64,000 nt of DNA from Helicobacter sp. MIT 11-5569 (GCF_000765695.2 NZ_JRPB02000007.1:32677-96676), one strand, 5' to 3'. Positions 36,131 through 45,606 are shown, counted from the first letter of the stretch. Notes: a model not told the origin generated them from the sequence alone. Made by a program: numbers and translations.

Positions 36131-37483
36131 ATGGCAAAGAAAAAAGCGCAAATTTTTGAATGCCAACATTGTGGATTCCAAAGCCCAAAATGGCTTGGAA
36201 AATGCTCTAATTGCGGGGCTTGGGAAAGCTTTTTGGAGTTTAAAGAGGAGCAAATCAAAGCCTTTGAAGCGACAAAATCCGCGCTAGAGCCTAGCAAAGT
36301 TTTGCCCATTACAGAAGTGCAAGAAGAAGAGTTTGTGCGCTTTAGCAGCGGTGAGCAAGAATTAGATATTGTGCTAGGTGGAGGAATCGTGCTTGGGGGA
36401 ATGTATTTAGTCGGCGGAAGTCCCGGCGTTGGCAAATCTACGCTTTTGCTTAAAATCTCAAGCAACTTGGCTAAAATGGGCAAAAAAATCCTTTATGTAA
36501 GTGGAGAAGAAAGCTCTTCACAAATCAAATTGCGCGCCGAGCGTCTTGGTGCAGTTTGTGAGAATCTTTATTTGCTCAATGCAATCAAACTCCAAGAGAT
36601 TCTAGCAGCAATCCATGCTGATAAACACCATTATTCTATGGTTGTGATTGATAGTATTCAGACGCTGTATAGTGAGAATATTAGCTCAAGTCCGGGGAGT
36701 GTCTCACAAGTGCGTGAAGTAACCTTTGAGCTTATGCGCTTGGCAAAAGAATATGGAATCTGCGTGTTTATCATCGGGCATATTACCAAAGATGGGACAA
36801 TCGCAGGACCTAGAATCCTAGAACACATGGTAGATTGCGTGCTGTATTTTGAGGGGGATTCTAGTCGTGAATTGCGATTCTTAAGAGGTTTTAAAAATCG
36901 CTTTGGTAATACAAGCGAGATTGGAATCTTTGAGATGAAATGTAATGGATTAGTTGGCGCAAAAGAAGCGTCAAAAATTTTTTTCTCTCAAAAAACTTCT
37001 GCTCCCGGAAGTGCGTTAAGCGTGATTATGGAGGGTTCTCGTGCGCTTGTTTTAGAGGTGCAAGCACTTGTAAGCGACTGCGCTTATGGAATGCCAAAAC
37101 GTTCTTCTACGGGTTTTGATTCTAACCGCCTTAATATGATTTTGGCACTTTTGGAACGAAAATTAGAGATTCCGCTTAATCGTTATGATGTATTCATTAA
37201 TATTACAGGTGGAATCAAAATCTTAGAAACTGCAGCAGATTTAGCAGTGGTCGCTGCGATTCTTTCAAGTTTTCGTAATCGTTCGCTCTCAAACGGAAGC
37301 GTCTTTTTGGGGGAAGTGAGTTTGGTGGGTGATATTCGTGATGTGCCAAATGTGGAGCAGCGGTTAAAAGAAGCATTATCGCTTGGAATTGTGCGCGCAA
37401 TTCTCCCTAAAAAGCCAACCCAAAATCTTAATATCAAATGCTTTGAAGTGCAAGAAGTTACAAAGATTATTGATTGGATGTAG
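36131..37483 (+). CDS. radA: DNA repair protein RadA/Sms
   Basis: RecA-like branch-migration helicase used in recombination and transformation. 450 residues. The N-terminal C4 zinc finger (CQHCGFQSPKWLGKCSNCG) is followed by Walker A GGSPGVGKST, the RadA-specific KNRFG motif and a Lon-like C-terminal domain. It overlaps the tail of convergent queH by 17 nt. Confidence 0.96.
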   Translation: MAKKKAQIFECQHCGFQSPKWLGKCSNCGAWESFLEFKEEQIKAFEATKSALEPSKVLPITEVQEEEFVRFSSGEQELDIVLGGGIVLGGMYLVGGSPGVGKSTLLLKISSNLAKMGKKILYVSGEESSSQIKLRAERLGAVCENLYLLNAIKLQEILAAIHADKHHYSMVVIDSIQTLYSENISSSPGSVSQVREVTFELMRLAKEYGICVFIIGHITKDGTIAGPRILEHMVDCVLYFEGDSSRELRFLRGFKNRFGNTSEIGIFEMKCNGLVGAKEASKIFFSQKTSAPGSALSVIMEGSRALVLEVQALVSDCAYGMPKRSSTGFDSNRLNMILALLERKLEIPLNRYDVFINITGGIKILETAADLAVVAAILSSFRNRSLSNGSVFLGEVSLVGDIRDVPNVEQRLKEALSLGIVRAILPKKPTQNLNIKCFEVQEVTKIIDWM

Positions 37484-38588
37484 GAATAAAATCTTCTAAA
37501 ATTTCTTCTTGCATCATATAGCTAATTTCTAAAGTAAAAGTTTGTTCTATGCGTTGATTTACAATAACAATCGGTGATGTGAAAAAGCCATTAGGGTAGA
37601 GTTTATAACGCAAATTTAACTGCTCTGCATCGCTTAAGCCTTGATGTAAGAGAGTGTTAAAATCTTGAATTTTAAGCAAATCTTGAAAGGCGTCAAATTC
37701 TAAAAGCAGGATTCCTTCTTTATTGGCATAACCTATACCTTCTTGCCAAAATTCTACTTTGGCTTTTGTGGGTTTGTTAAGCATAGAATAGTTACAAATA
37801 AAACTTGGAATCGTGCAATCTTGCACTTGTAATAATCCCTTTAATAGTCGATAATATTGCACTTTGCGTTTAACAATTTGGTAAGATTGTTGTTTTTGTT
37901 CTAATTGTGTGCGTGTTTGGAAGTTTTTAAGCCGTAAAGCAGGGAGATTCCTTGTTTCTTTTGGAAGATTTAAAGTGGAGAGTAATTCTAAGGGATTCTT
38001 TTGTGCTTTTTCGCGTTGTGCTTTTAGCGCATAAAGGCAACCGCAATAATTCTGACGATAAAGATTTGCATCTTTGGCAAGTTGGTTTTGTAGCTGTGTG
38101 CCGCCATTGCTTCTTACATCAATAGGCAAAAACGCAAGATGATAACTCTCTGCGATTGCTTGTCCTTGTGCAAAGAGTTCTTTTTGGGATTTCATAGGGC
38201 TTGCAAGCAAAGTTGTTGTAAATTCTACACAATGTGTATTTAGTGCAACTTGCGCACTTTTTTGTAATCTAAAATCAAAGCAATAACCGCAACGCTCCCC
38301 TTTTTCTGGTGCTTCTTCTAAACCTTTGCTTCCATCTAACCATTCTTCAAGATTATATTCCCCTTCTATAAGCGGGATTCCAAGTTGCGCACAGCTACGT
38401 TCTACATCAAAAAGGCGCATTTGGTATTCTTCAAATGGGTGAATGTTTGGATTGTAGAAAAAACCACAAAAGTTTTTTTCTGGGTATTGTTTTTGAAGTT
38501 GGGTTAAAAAGTGGTGGCTATCTACGCTGCAACAAATATGCACCAAAGTGGTATTTTTATCTGTAAAATCATAAGGAATCCTAGACAT
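37467..38588 (-). CDS. queH: Epoxyqueuosine reductase QueH
   Basis: Reduces epoxyqueuosine to queuosine in tRNA, the alternative to QueG. Metal and cluster ligands are visible in LVHICCSVDS (near residue 19), ERCGYCFDFRL and YCGCLYAL, all within residues ~1-190. The remaining ~180 residues form a C-terminal extension beyond the core enzyme, ending QEEILEDFIPTSNQ. The extension has no motif I recognise. It is encoded opposite to radA. Confidence 0.88.
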   Translation of the reverse strand: MSRIPYDFTDKNTTLVHICCSVDSHHFLTQLQKQYPEKNFCGFFYNPNIHPFEEYQMRLFDVERSCAQLGIPLIEGEYNLEEWLDGSKGLEEAPEKGERCGYCFDFRLQKSAQVALNTHCVEFTTTLLASPMKSQKELFAQGQAIAESYHLAFLPIDVRSNGGTQLQNQLAKDANLYRQNYCGCLYALKAQREKAQKNPLELLSTLNLPKETRNLPALRLKNFQTRTQLEQKQQSYQIVKRKVQYYRLLKGLLQVQDCTIPSFICNYSMLNKPTKAKVEFWQEGIGYANKEGILLLEFDAFQDLLKIQDFNTLLHQGLSDAEQLNLRYKLYPNGFFTSPIVIVNQRIEQTFTLEISYMMQEEILEDFIPTSNQ

Positions 38589-38751
38589 TTATTGCCTTTT
38601 TTGGTGAAATTTTAACGGATTTAAAGATAATAATGCAAGATTGATGTTTAAAAACAATAAAAAAATAAATTTTTAAAATTTTATGATTATTTTAAGATAA
38701 AAGGATATGATTATAGATGAAATTTACATCAACTTAAGAAAGGAGTTTGAT

Positions 38752-39069
38752 ATGAAAAAGATTTTGTTAGGATTAGCATTAGCAAGTGGCTGTTTAATGG
38801 CAGCAGATGGTGCAGAGATTTTCAAAAAATGTATTGCTTGTCATGGAGCAAAAGCTGAAAGAGTTGCACCAGGAAGTAAAGGTGGTGTAACTATTGCTGG
38901 TATGGATAAAACAAGAATTGTTGAGCAACTTAAAGGTTATGAAGCAGGAACAGCTGACAATGGTGGAGCAAAAGCAATTATGTATGCAAATATGAAAAAC
39001 TTCAAATTAACAGAAGCTGATATGGAAGCAGTTGCAGATTATATCTCTAAGCTCCCCCCTGTAAAATAA
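38752..39069 (+). CDS. Cytochrome c553-type periplasmic c cytochrome
   Basis: A 105-residue single-heme cytochrome. ATG 38752 follows AGGAG and gives a signal peptide (MKKILLGLALASGCLMA). Heme attachment is CIACH at residues 27-31, and a Met ligand lies near residues 77-81 (MYANMKNF). It would shuttle electrons from the bc1 complex to the cbb3 oxidase. A strong terminator follows. Confidence 0.92.
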   Translation: MKKILLGLALASGCLMAADGAEIFKKCIACHGAKAERVAPGSKGGVTIAGMDKTRIVEQLKGYEAGTADNGGAKAIMYANMKNFKLTEADMEAVADYISKLPPVK

Positions 39070-39076
39070 CTTCTAG

Positions 39077-39098
39077 CCCCCTTTATGGGGGATTTTTT
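39077..39098 (+). terminator. Rho-independent terminator of the cytochrome gene, overlapping the alr leader
   Basis: CCCCC (39077-39081), loop TTTAT, GGGGG (39087-39091), then ATTTTTT ending directly at the alr ATG. The right arm is also the only G-rich stretch at Shine-Dalgarno distance for alr. Confidence 0.85.
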
Positions 39099-40166
39099 AT
39101 GCCTTATTTAGAAATTAGTTCCAAAAATTTCTCGTATAATTACCAAACAATCTTACAAAAACTAGCACCAAAAGAACCAGAAAAGATTGCTATTGTTCTA
39201 AAAGATAATGCTTATGGACATGGAATCTTAGAAGTTGCTACACTAGCAAACAAAGCAAAAATCCAAACCGCTTTTGTGAAAAATATTCAAGAAGCTCTAG
39301 GAATCGCCCCACTTTTTAAAGATATTACAATTCTTTATCCAAACTCACTTTTGAATGCTAAAGATTTAGAAAATGCCTTAAAGATTCCACATCTTTCCTT
39401 TTGTGTTCCTAGTTTAGAATCTCTACAAAGCTATCCAGAAAACACAAATATTGCATTAAAAATTGATAGTGGAATGCATCGCAATGGAATCGCTAAAGAA
39501 CAATTACAAGAAGCATTAACAATTATTCAAGCGCGGAATTTACACCTAAAAGGAATCTTTACACATAATGGCTATGGAGATGATTTAAGCAGTGCATTTT
39601 ATGTGCAAAATATGGAGTTTTTAGAAATCAAAAAAGAAGCATTAAGATTGTGCGAGCATTTTAAAATTCCACGCCCACAATTTCACTCTTTAAGCTCTTC
39701 TGGAGCAATGCGCGCAAGTGTATTTAATGCAAGTTTGCCAAGAGAATTGCAAGATGATTTGTTTCGCATAGGAATCGCATTTTATGGATATAATTGCAGT
39801 GCATTAAATCAGCCAAAATTAAAACCTATCGCTTCTCTTTATGCCAACAAGATTTCGAGCCTTAAGCTAAAAAAAGGTGCAAGTATAGGCTATAGTGGAG
39901 TTAGCAAAACAAAGGGTGGTAGCATTTCTTCGTATGATATTGGCTATGGCGATGGATTATTCCGCTTGCGTGAAGGAATGGAGATATACACTGCAGAAGG
40001 TTATAGAATCCTTCCACGTGCAAGCATGGATTGCATTAGCATAGAAAGTGATGCTCCAAAAGTCTGTGTATTTAATGATGTGAGCGCATTTGCTAAGGCG
40101 TTTGAGACTATTCCTTATGAAATTTTAGTGCATTTGCACGCTTATATCCCACGTGTTGTTGTATAG
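39099..40166 (+). CDS. alr: Alanine racemase
   Basis: PLP enzyme that makes D-alanine for peptidoglycan. 355 residues; PLP lysine K35 in AIVLKDNAYGHG, and the C-terminal GYGDGLFRL region. The ATG is immediately downstream of the cytochrome terminator, so it depends either on read-through or on a promoter within the cytochrome gene. ddl lies ~80 nt downstream, so both D-alanine steps are side by side. Confidence 0.95.
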   Translation: MPYLEISSKNFSYNYQTILQKLAPKEPEKIAIVLKDNAYGHGILEVATLANKAKIQTAFVKNIQEALGIAPLFKDITILYPNSLLNAKDLENALKIPHLSFCVPSLESLQSYPENTNIALKIDSGMHRNGIAKEQLQEALTIIQARNLHLKGIFTHNGYGDDLSSAFYVQNMEFLEIKKEALRLCEHFKIPRPQFHSLSSSGAMRASVFNASLPRELQDDLFRIGIAFYGYNCSALNQPKLKPIASLYANKISSLKLKKGASIGYSGVSKTKGGSISSYDIGYGDGLFRLREGMEIYTAEGYRILPRASMDCISIESDAPKVCVFNDVSAFAKAFETIPYEILVHLHAYIPRVVV

Positions 40167-40244
40167 ACTCTTATTGCGTGTTTAAAATTCTCTAAACTTT
40201 TGGTATGATTTTAAAATTTTATTTTGCATTTTGAAGGGAAAATC

Positions 40245-41282
40245 GTGAATCTTTGTATTTTATTTGGTGGAAAATCCTACGAACACGAAATTAGCATTGT
40301 AAGCGCAATTGCTCTAAAAAAACTATTTCCAGACGTTAAACATTATGTATTTTTGGATTCCAATCACAATTTTTATTATATAGAAGCTGCACAAATGCAA
40401 TCTAAGTTTTTTAGCTCTAATGCCTATCAAAAAGCCCAAAAAATCTATCCCAAAAAAGATGGATTCTATATGCGCACACTTTTTGGGGAAAAGCCATTAA
40501 ATCTTCCTGTAATTCTAAATTTAATCCATGGTGGTGATGGAGAAGATGGCGTAATTGCTTCTTTGCTTGATTTTTATGGAATCCCTTATATAGGACCGCG
40601 CAACGCTGCATGCGTATTAAGCTATGATAAGGAATTTATTAAATCTTTTGCAACAAGTCGCGGTGTCAAAAGTCTTGCATATCGTGTGCTTTATCGCGAT
40701 GATGAGCTGCCTTGTGATTTGGAATTTCCTGTTATTATCAAGCCTGCACGTCTTGGAAGCTCGCTTGGTATCAATATTGCACAATCGCAAGAGGATTTAC
40801 AATATTCTTTAGATAGTGCGTTTGAATACGATAGCAAGGTTATTATTGAACCTTTTATTGCAGGGATTAAGGAATATAATTTAGCAGGCTTTAAAAATAA
40901 AGAAGGAATGCAGTTTTCTTTTATTGAAGAGCCAGAGAAAAATAAAATTTTGGATTTTGAAAAAAAATATTTAGATTTTTCGCGCACAGGTAATGCTAAA
41001 GAAGCTGAAATTGGCGAAGAATTAAAACAAAAGTTACAAGAAAATTTCACGCGTTTATATGAAAATCTCTTTGAAGGCGCATTAATACGCTGCGATTTCT
41101 TTGTTAAAGACGGAGAATGCTATTTAAATGAAATCAATCCGGTTCCAGGAAGTTTGGCAAACTATCTCTTTAAGGATTTTAAAACTGCATTAGAATCGCT
41201 ATCAAAAGCTTTGCCAAAGCCTAATGCTATCAAAGTTGATTATGCCTTATTGCATCAAATTCAGTTTGCAAAAGGAAAGTAG
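40245..41282 (+). CDS. ddl: D-alanine--D-alanine ligase
   Basis: ATP-grasp enzyme that makes D-Ala-D-Ala. I prefer GTG 40245 (345 residues), preceded by AAGGGA, to the TTG at 40224. The N-terminus is then NLCILFGGKSYEHEIS. Other motifs: NLIHGGDGEDG, ARLGSSLGINIA, and LNEINPVPGSLANYLF near the C-terminus. TGGTATGAT at 40201-40209 is a possible extended -10. The TAG stop shares its G with the GTG of the next gene. Confidence 0.96.
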   Translation: MNLCILFGGKSYEHEISIVSAIALKKLFPDVKHYVFLDSNHNFYYIEAAQMQSKFFSSNAYQKAQKIYPKKDGFYMRTLFGEKPLNLPVILNLIHGGDGEDGVIASLLDFYGIPYIGPRNAACVLSYDKEFIKSFATSRGVKSLAYRVLYRDDELPCDLEFPVIIKPARLGSSLGINIAQSQEDLQYSLDSAFEYDSKVIIEPFIAGIKEYNLAGFKNKEGMQFSFIEEPEKNKILDFEKKYLDFSRTGNAKEAEIGEELKQKLQENFTRLYENLFEGALIRCDFFVKDGECYLNEINPVPGSLANYLFKDFKTALESLSKALPKPNAIKVDYALLHQIQFAKGK

Positions 41283-42019
41283 TGGCACAAAAGATTCTGA
41301 TTTATAAGGAAGCAGAATTTGCGATTTCTTACACGATAATTCCTAGCGCGATTGAAAATGCTAAAACTCTTGTGATTTTGCATGGCTGGGGAGCAAGCAA
41401 GAATCTTATGGAGCAAGCATTTAAAGATACCTTTAAAGATTATACACATTATTATATTGATATGCCCGGTTTTGGGCGTTCAAAAACTCCCCCATTTGCG
41501 CTTACTACGCAAGATTATGCGGAAATTATGCGTTTGATGTTGGAATCTTTGCATTTAGAGAGTTTAAAAATTACAATTATGGGGCATAGTTTTGGTGGAA
41601 AAGTTGCCACGCTATTAAATCCACAAACGCTAATTTTGTTAAGCAGTGCTGGAATCCCGACAAAAAAAAGCCTAAAGGTGCGCTTTAAAATCGTTCTTGC
41701 AAAGGTTTTAAAGATTCTGCCCGGTGCAAATTACGTCTTGCGGAATCTTTTGCGCTCTAAAGATGTGCAAAATATGGACGAAGTGATGTATCAAACTTTT
41801 AAAAATGTTGTTGATGAAGATTTTTCTAATCTTTTTGCAAATTTTAAAAACCCTTGCTATATCTTTTGGGGAAAAGCAGACCTTGCCACACCTTTAAAAT
41901 CTGGAGAGCGTATTCATTCTCTTATTAAAGATTCTCAATTTTTTCCACTAGAAGGCGACCATTTCTTTTTTTTGAAAACAGCAAAAGAGATTGAACGTTT
42001 ATTGCTAAAAACACTTTGA
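41282..42019 (+). CDS. Alpha/beta-hydrolase fold protein
   Basis: 245 residues starting at GTG 41282, one base overlapping the ddl stop. Oxyanion-hole motif HGWGASKN, nucleophile elbow GHSFGG (Ser103), acid in GKADLATP and His in EGDHFFF complete a catalytic triad. Helicobacter relatives next to ddl are annotated as hydrolases of unknown substrate. In H. pylori, as I recall, murF follows; here a convergent exporter follows instead. Confidence 0.85.
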   Translation: MAQKILIYKEAEFAISYTIIPSAIENAKTLVILHGWGASKNLMEQAFKDTFKDYTHYYIDMPGFGRSKTPPFALTTQDYAEIMRLMLESLHLESLKITIMGHSFGGKVATLLNPQTLILLSSAGIPTKKSLKVRFKIVLAKVLKILPGANYVLRNLLRSKDVQNMDEVMYQTFKNVVDEDFSNLFANFKNPCYIFWGKADLATPLKSGERIHSLIKDSQFFPLEGDHFFFLKTAKEIERLLLKTL

Positions 42020-42028
42020 GATTCTGTC

Positions 42029-42661
42029 TTATAAAAAATCTTGTAATTGTTCTAAACAAAAGCGCGCTAGCGTATAAGTGATAAAAAACATTACGAGTGC
42101 GGTGATTGTATTTAAAAATATCCAAGATTTTGGATTTTTAAACAAAACACTTGCTTTATGAGAAGCAAATCCTAAGCATAGAAACCACGCACAAGACGCG
42201 CTAATAATCCCAACGCTAAACATTATTTTTTCTTCTAAATTAAAAGGAAGCGCAACTGCACCTAGAATCAGAATCGTATCTAAATAAACATGGGGATTAA
42301 TAAGTGTAAGTGCAAGGGTTTGGAAAATCGTTTTAGAAAGGCTTGTTTTGTGTCCCATTTGTGTTAAAACTAGGCTTTGGTTTGCCCTAAAGGCAGAGCG
42401 CAAAGACAAGATTCCATAGATAAAAACAAAAAGCGTCCCACTAATGCCTAAAATAATGCTAAAAATTTTGTTTTTTGCTAGAAATTCTCCAACGCCAAAA
42501 ACTCCAATATTTACAAGCACAATATCGCACAAAATGCAGGTTAAACATACAAAAAAGATATGATTTTTTAAGATTCCTTGTTTGATGACAAACATATTTT
42601 GCGCGCCAATTGCTGCAAATAAAGAAAAAGCAATCAAAAATCCTTGTAAGAAAATCTGCAT
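42029..42661 (-). CDS. LysE/ArgO-family amino-acid exporter
   Basis: 210 residues with six hydrophobic segments. The N-terminal FSLFAAIGAQNMFVIKQG and mid-protein LTLINPHVYLDTILILG are hallmarks of the LysE/ArgO branch (basic amino-acid export). The ATG overlaps the stop of the upstream TauE gene, so the two are co-transcribed. Confidence 0.88.
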   Translation of the reverse strand: MQIFLQGFLIAFSLFAAIGAQNMFVIKQGILKNHIFFVCLTCILCDIVLVNIGVFGVGEFLAKNKIFSIILGISGTLFVFIYGILSLRSAFRANQSLVLTQMGHKTSLSKTIFQTLALTLINPHVYLDTILILGAVALPFNLEEKIMFSVGIISASCAWFLCLGFASHKASVLFKNPKSWIFLNTITALVMFFITYTLARFCLEQLQDFL

Positions 42662-43428
42662 TAAAATTGCTCATAAAGAAGCTTAGCAGCCATTATAAAG
42701 GATATTGTAACAACAAGGGGTTTAACAATACGAATCCCATAGCGAATCGCCATACGTGAGCCTAAATTTGCTCCGATAAATTGCCCAAGTGCCATAAGTA
42801 GCCCTATACCCCATAGCATATGTCCGCCTATGGCAAAAAAGATTAAAGAAGCAAGATTTGTTGAGAAATTATAAAGTTTTGCTTGTCCTAAACTTTGTGT
42901 AACTCCAAAACCACCAATAATAATAAGTGCAAGCATAAAAAATGACCCAGTTCCCGGACCAAAAAAACCATCATAAAAACCAACAGCAGCTATCGCAAGG
43001 CTTAAATACGCTTTGTTGAGTTTTTCTGTGCGTTCTACTTCCTTAATGCTGGGTGAAAATAAAAAATACAATCCAAAAACTAGCACTAAAAAAGGCAGAA
43101 TCTTAGAGAGAAATTCTGTTTGAATAAACTGCACACTAATTGTTCCTATTGCGGAGAATACAAAGGCGATAATTGCAAAAGGAATGTTGGATTTTAGGTT
43201 AATATAACCTTTTTTATAAAAATGCAAAGTCGCAGAAAAGCTTCCAAAGGAGCTTTGGAGTTTGTTTGTCGCTAAGGCTTGAAGGGGAGAGACTCCAGCA
43301 AGTAAGAGAACAGGAAGTGTTATCATTCCCCCGCCCCCCGCAATAGAATCTACAAAACCCGCAACAAGTGCTGCAAAAAAGAGTAATAAAAGCATATACA
43401 TATCAAGATTAGCCATAAATTCTTGCAT
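42661..43428 (-). CDS. TauE/SafE-family membrane transporter
   Basis: 255 residues, about eight membrane segments, with the family motif GFVDSIAGGGGMITLP near residues 24-39 and a repeat-like GFYDGFFGPGTGSFF later. Members are proposed exporters of sulfite or sulfoacetate; the substrate here is unknown. AAGGAG precedes the ATG. Confidence 0.88.
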   Translation of the reverse strand: MQEFMANLDMYMLLLLFFAALVAGFVDSIAGGGGMITLPVLLLAGVSPLQALATNKLQSSFGSFSATLHFYKKGYINLKSNIPFAIIAFVFSAIGTISVQFIQTEFLSKILPFLVLVFGLYFLFSPSIKEVERTEKLNKAYLSLAIAAVGFYDGFFGPGTGSFFMLALIIIGGFGVTQSLGQAKLYNFSTNLASLIFFAIGGHMLWGIGLLMALGQFIGANLGSRMAIRYGIRIVKPLVVTISFIMAAKLLYEQF

Positions 43429-43467
43429 TTAAAACTCCTTAATAAAAGCGCAATTATAATGTAAATT

Positions 43468-43845
43468 TTAAAAAATATCGCACATAGATTCGCCATTATG
43501 CAGTTGCGCACTCTTTGTGTGTTGGCATTCTAAAATAGAATCTTTAAGCCTAAAGTAAGCTTGTGCGCCATAGTGATGGATAACAAAGCCATCTTTTTGC
43601 TTGCTAAAATGACAATCTTTTGCATCAAAGTCTAAATGCTTGTATAAGGAATCCCAATTAACTTTTTGCTGTGTGTTGAGTTGCGCTTTTAATTCTAAAC
43701 GTAGATTTAGCATTTGGAGTTGTAGCTTTTTTGCACACGCGCTTTTGGTGTAGTTTGTAAAATGTGGAATCCCAATACTTAAAAGGATTCCAGTTAATAG
43801 AAGTGTTAGGACAATTTCTAGTAAAGTAAATGCACGTTTTTGCAT
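43468..43845 (-). CDS. Type II pseudopilin-like protein (short)
   Basis: 125 residues. The N-terminal KRAFTLLEIVLTLLLTGILL is a class III prepilin signal with Ala at the -1 site and Glu at +5. The remainder is a small globular domain with three Cys. It begins 2 nt after the upstream pseudopilin, without its own Shine-Dalgarno, so it is coupled. It may belong to a type II secretion- or competence-like pseudopilus. Confidence 0.8.
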   Translation of the reverse strand: MQKRAFTLLEIVLTLLLTGILLSIGIPHFTNYTKSACAKKLQLQMLNLRLELKAQLNTQQKVNWDSLYKHLDFDAKDCHFSKQKDGFVIHHYGAQAYFRLKDSILECQHTKSAQLHNGESMCDIF

Positions 43846-43847
43846 TT

Positions 43848-44318
43848 TTAAAAAACAATAGAATTGCTAAGAAGCGGAATCTTAAGAGGTGCGTTTAGTC
43901 CAATACTTTCAACAAGTTTTGCACAAGTATCTCCATTTACGTTTGCGTTTGTTTGCGTGGATATTTCTAGGAATTGCACATCTTTTGGTGTCGTAGAAAG
44001 CACATTATTTGTGTTAAGAAGTTTTGCGCTAATGCAAGGATTTTGGTTGGAATCTTGCAGTTTGCTTTGTATAGAATAATCGCTTAATGTCCAATTTGCG
44101 CTACTTAGCGTGATTGCACTTAAAAAAGTTCCTTCACCTTGTGCTAGAAAATATGCAGGAAAAGCAGTTTTTAGTGTATTAATATCACTTTTTAGGGCAA
44201 CAAGTTTCGCATCATCACGGCTTGCGGAAATTTTTGGAATCGCAACAGCAGCTAGGATTCCTAAAATGACTAAAATAAAGACAAGTTCAAGCATTGTAAA
44301 AGCTTTTTTAGCGCGCAT
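43848..44318 (-). CDS. Type II pseudopilin-like protein (major-type)
   Basis: 156 residues from ATG 44318, chosen because AAGGAATAAA precedes it; longer frames to 44510 run into rsmE. The N-terminus MRAKKAFTMLELVFILVILG is a prepilin signal (Ala at -1, Glu at +5). SRDDAKLVALKSDINTLKTA follows. Two Cys in the C-terminal part could form a disulfide. Paired with the short pseudopilin downstream. Confidence 0.82.
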   Translation of the reverse strand: MRAKKAFTMLELVFILVILGILAAVAIPKISASRDDAKLVALKSDINTLKTAFPAYFLAQGEGTFLSAITLSSANWTLSDYSIQSKLQDSNQNPCISAKLLNTNNVLSTTPKDVQFLEISTQTNANVNGDTCAKLVESIGLNAPLKIPLLSNSIVF

Positions 44319-44379
44319 TTTATTCCTTTTTGATTTCATTTGTAAGGATTCTAACAATTTTAGCTTGGCAATGTAAAGG

Positions 44380-45039
44380 TTAGAAAATTTTGCTTGTTGC
44401 ATAAATTGCAGCAGTTTCACTGCGCAAGATATTACAATTTGGTGCGCTAAAAGTTTGTTGAGAGCGCAAGAGCTTGCGTTCATCTTCACTAAATCCCCCT
44501 TCTGCTCCAATGAGAAATGGAATCTCTAAATGCGATTCTAAGGGTTTTGCGCCAAAGTCCATTACAGCAATTTTCGGGTATTTCTGTAACACTTCTTCTA
44601 AGTCTTTTAGAATTTCGATTTTTATACGCGTGAGACGTCCGCATTGCATGCAAGAATTTTCTAGGATTCTATTTAAGCGTTCAATATCGATTTTAAAATG
44701 TTGCTGGGAGAAGTTTGCATAAAAAAATGTAATGCGTGCTAAATTAAGTTCATTTAAGAAGGGAAGTGCTTTTTCTATATTTTTGGGGTCAATTATCGCC
44801 CAAATCAAATGCCCTTTTGGTGTTTTGGATTCCATTTTTTGTGTGTTTATGAGCTGGAGTGTGGCGCATTTTTTATCAAGAGAGTTGATTTGATAGATAT
44901 AAGCATTGCAGTCTTTTAGGTTGCATAAGATTAGGGATTCTAATTTGCGTGTTCTGCGTGAGCGGAAGAGATGGTTATAAATCTCTCCATCAAGTAAAAT
45001 TGTGGAATCTCCAGCGCATTTATGGTAGATAAATTGCAT
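44380..45039 (-). CDS. rsmE: 16S rRNA (uracil-1498-N3)-methyltransferase
   Basis: SPOUT-class rRNA methyltransferase, 219 residues. The N-terminal PUA-like part includes HLFRSRRTRKLESL; the SAM-binding knot has FLIGAEGGFSEDE and ILRSETAAIYA. The ATG directly abuts the stop of the upstream membrane-protein gene. Confidence 0.92.
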   Translation of the reverse strand: MQFIYHKCAGDSTILLDGEIYNHLFRSRRTRKLESLILCNLKDCNAYIYQINSLDKKCATLQLINTQKMESKTPKGHLIWAIIDPKNIEKALPFLNELNLARITFFYANFSQQHFKIDIERLNRILENSCMQCGRLTRIKIEILKDLEEVLQKYPKIAVMDFGAKPLESHLEIPFLIGAEGGFSEDERKLLRSQQTFSAPNCNILRSETAAIYATSKIF

Positions 45040-45459
45040 TTAATTGACCATAAAAAGCAATAAAAGAATAAAAGCGCATAAATCTAAAGCGTATTTTATT
45101 TTTGCAAAGCGGAAAAATTGTTCGCGCTTTGCTGCGTCTGCTTCAGTCAAAATGCGTTTTTGGTATTTATGGCGTTTGATTTCTGCGACTAATATTACAA
45201 GCCATAAAACAAGCATTAAAAGAATTTTAAATGTAACGATAAAACCTAACATTGCCCAAATCACAAATCCGCTAAATGCAGATGCACTAAGGAGTGTGTA
45301 ATATGCTGGAGCACAGACTGCTAGAGAACGTAATTTTTGTGTATGCGAGGGATTTTTAAGTAGGGCGTAAAGATTCCAAAGTGGCGGTAAAAGCAACGGA
45401 AAAGAAAAAAATAAATGGACAGAAATAAGTTCAGAACCGACAAATTCCATAAAAATCAC
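45040..45459 (-). CDS. Small four-helix membrane protein, unknown function
   Basis: 136-139 residues with four hydrophobic segments. Starts at GTG 45459 or ATG 45450; no good ribosome-binding site decides. Contains a cytoplasmic Lys/Arg loop (KRHKYQKRIL). Its stop abuts the rsmE start, so they are an operon. I do not recognise a family. Confidence 0.7.
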   Translation of the reverse strand: MIFMEFVGSELISVHLFFSFPLLLPPLWNLYALLKNPSHTQKLRSLAVCAPAYYTLLSASAFSGFVIWAMLGFIVTFKILLMLVLWLVILVAEIKRHKYQKRILTEADAAKREQFFRFAKIKYALDLCAFILLLLFMVN

Positions 45460-45529
45460 TTTATTGATAAGTTTTTAGAATTGTAACAACAAAATAAGGC
45501 TTTGTAAAGCTTTAAAGGGTGCAAGGTTT

Positions 45530-45606
<77 letters not shown>

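Noticed and set aside
43325..43340. C/G run in the TauE-family gene as a phase-variation tract
   Set aside because: It is interrupted (C5 G C6) and encodes the conserved AGGGGM motif, so it is explained by the protein.
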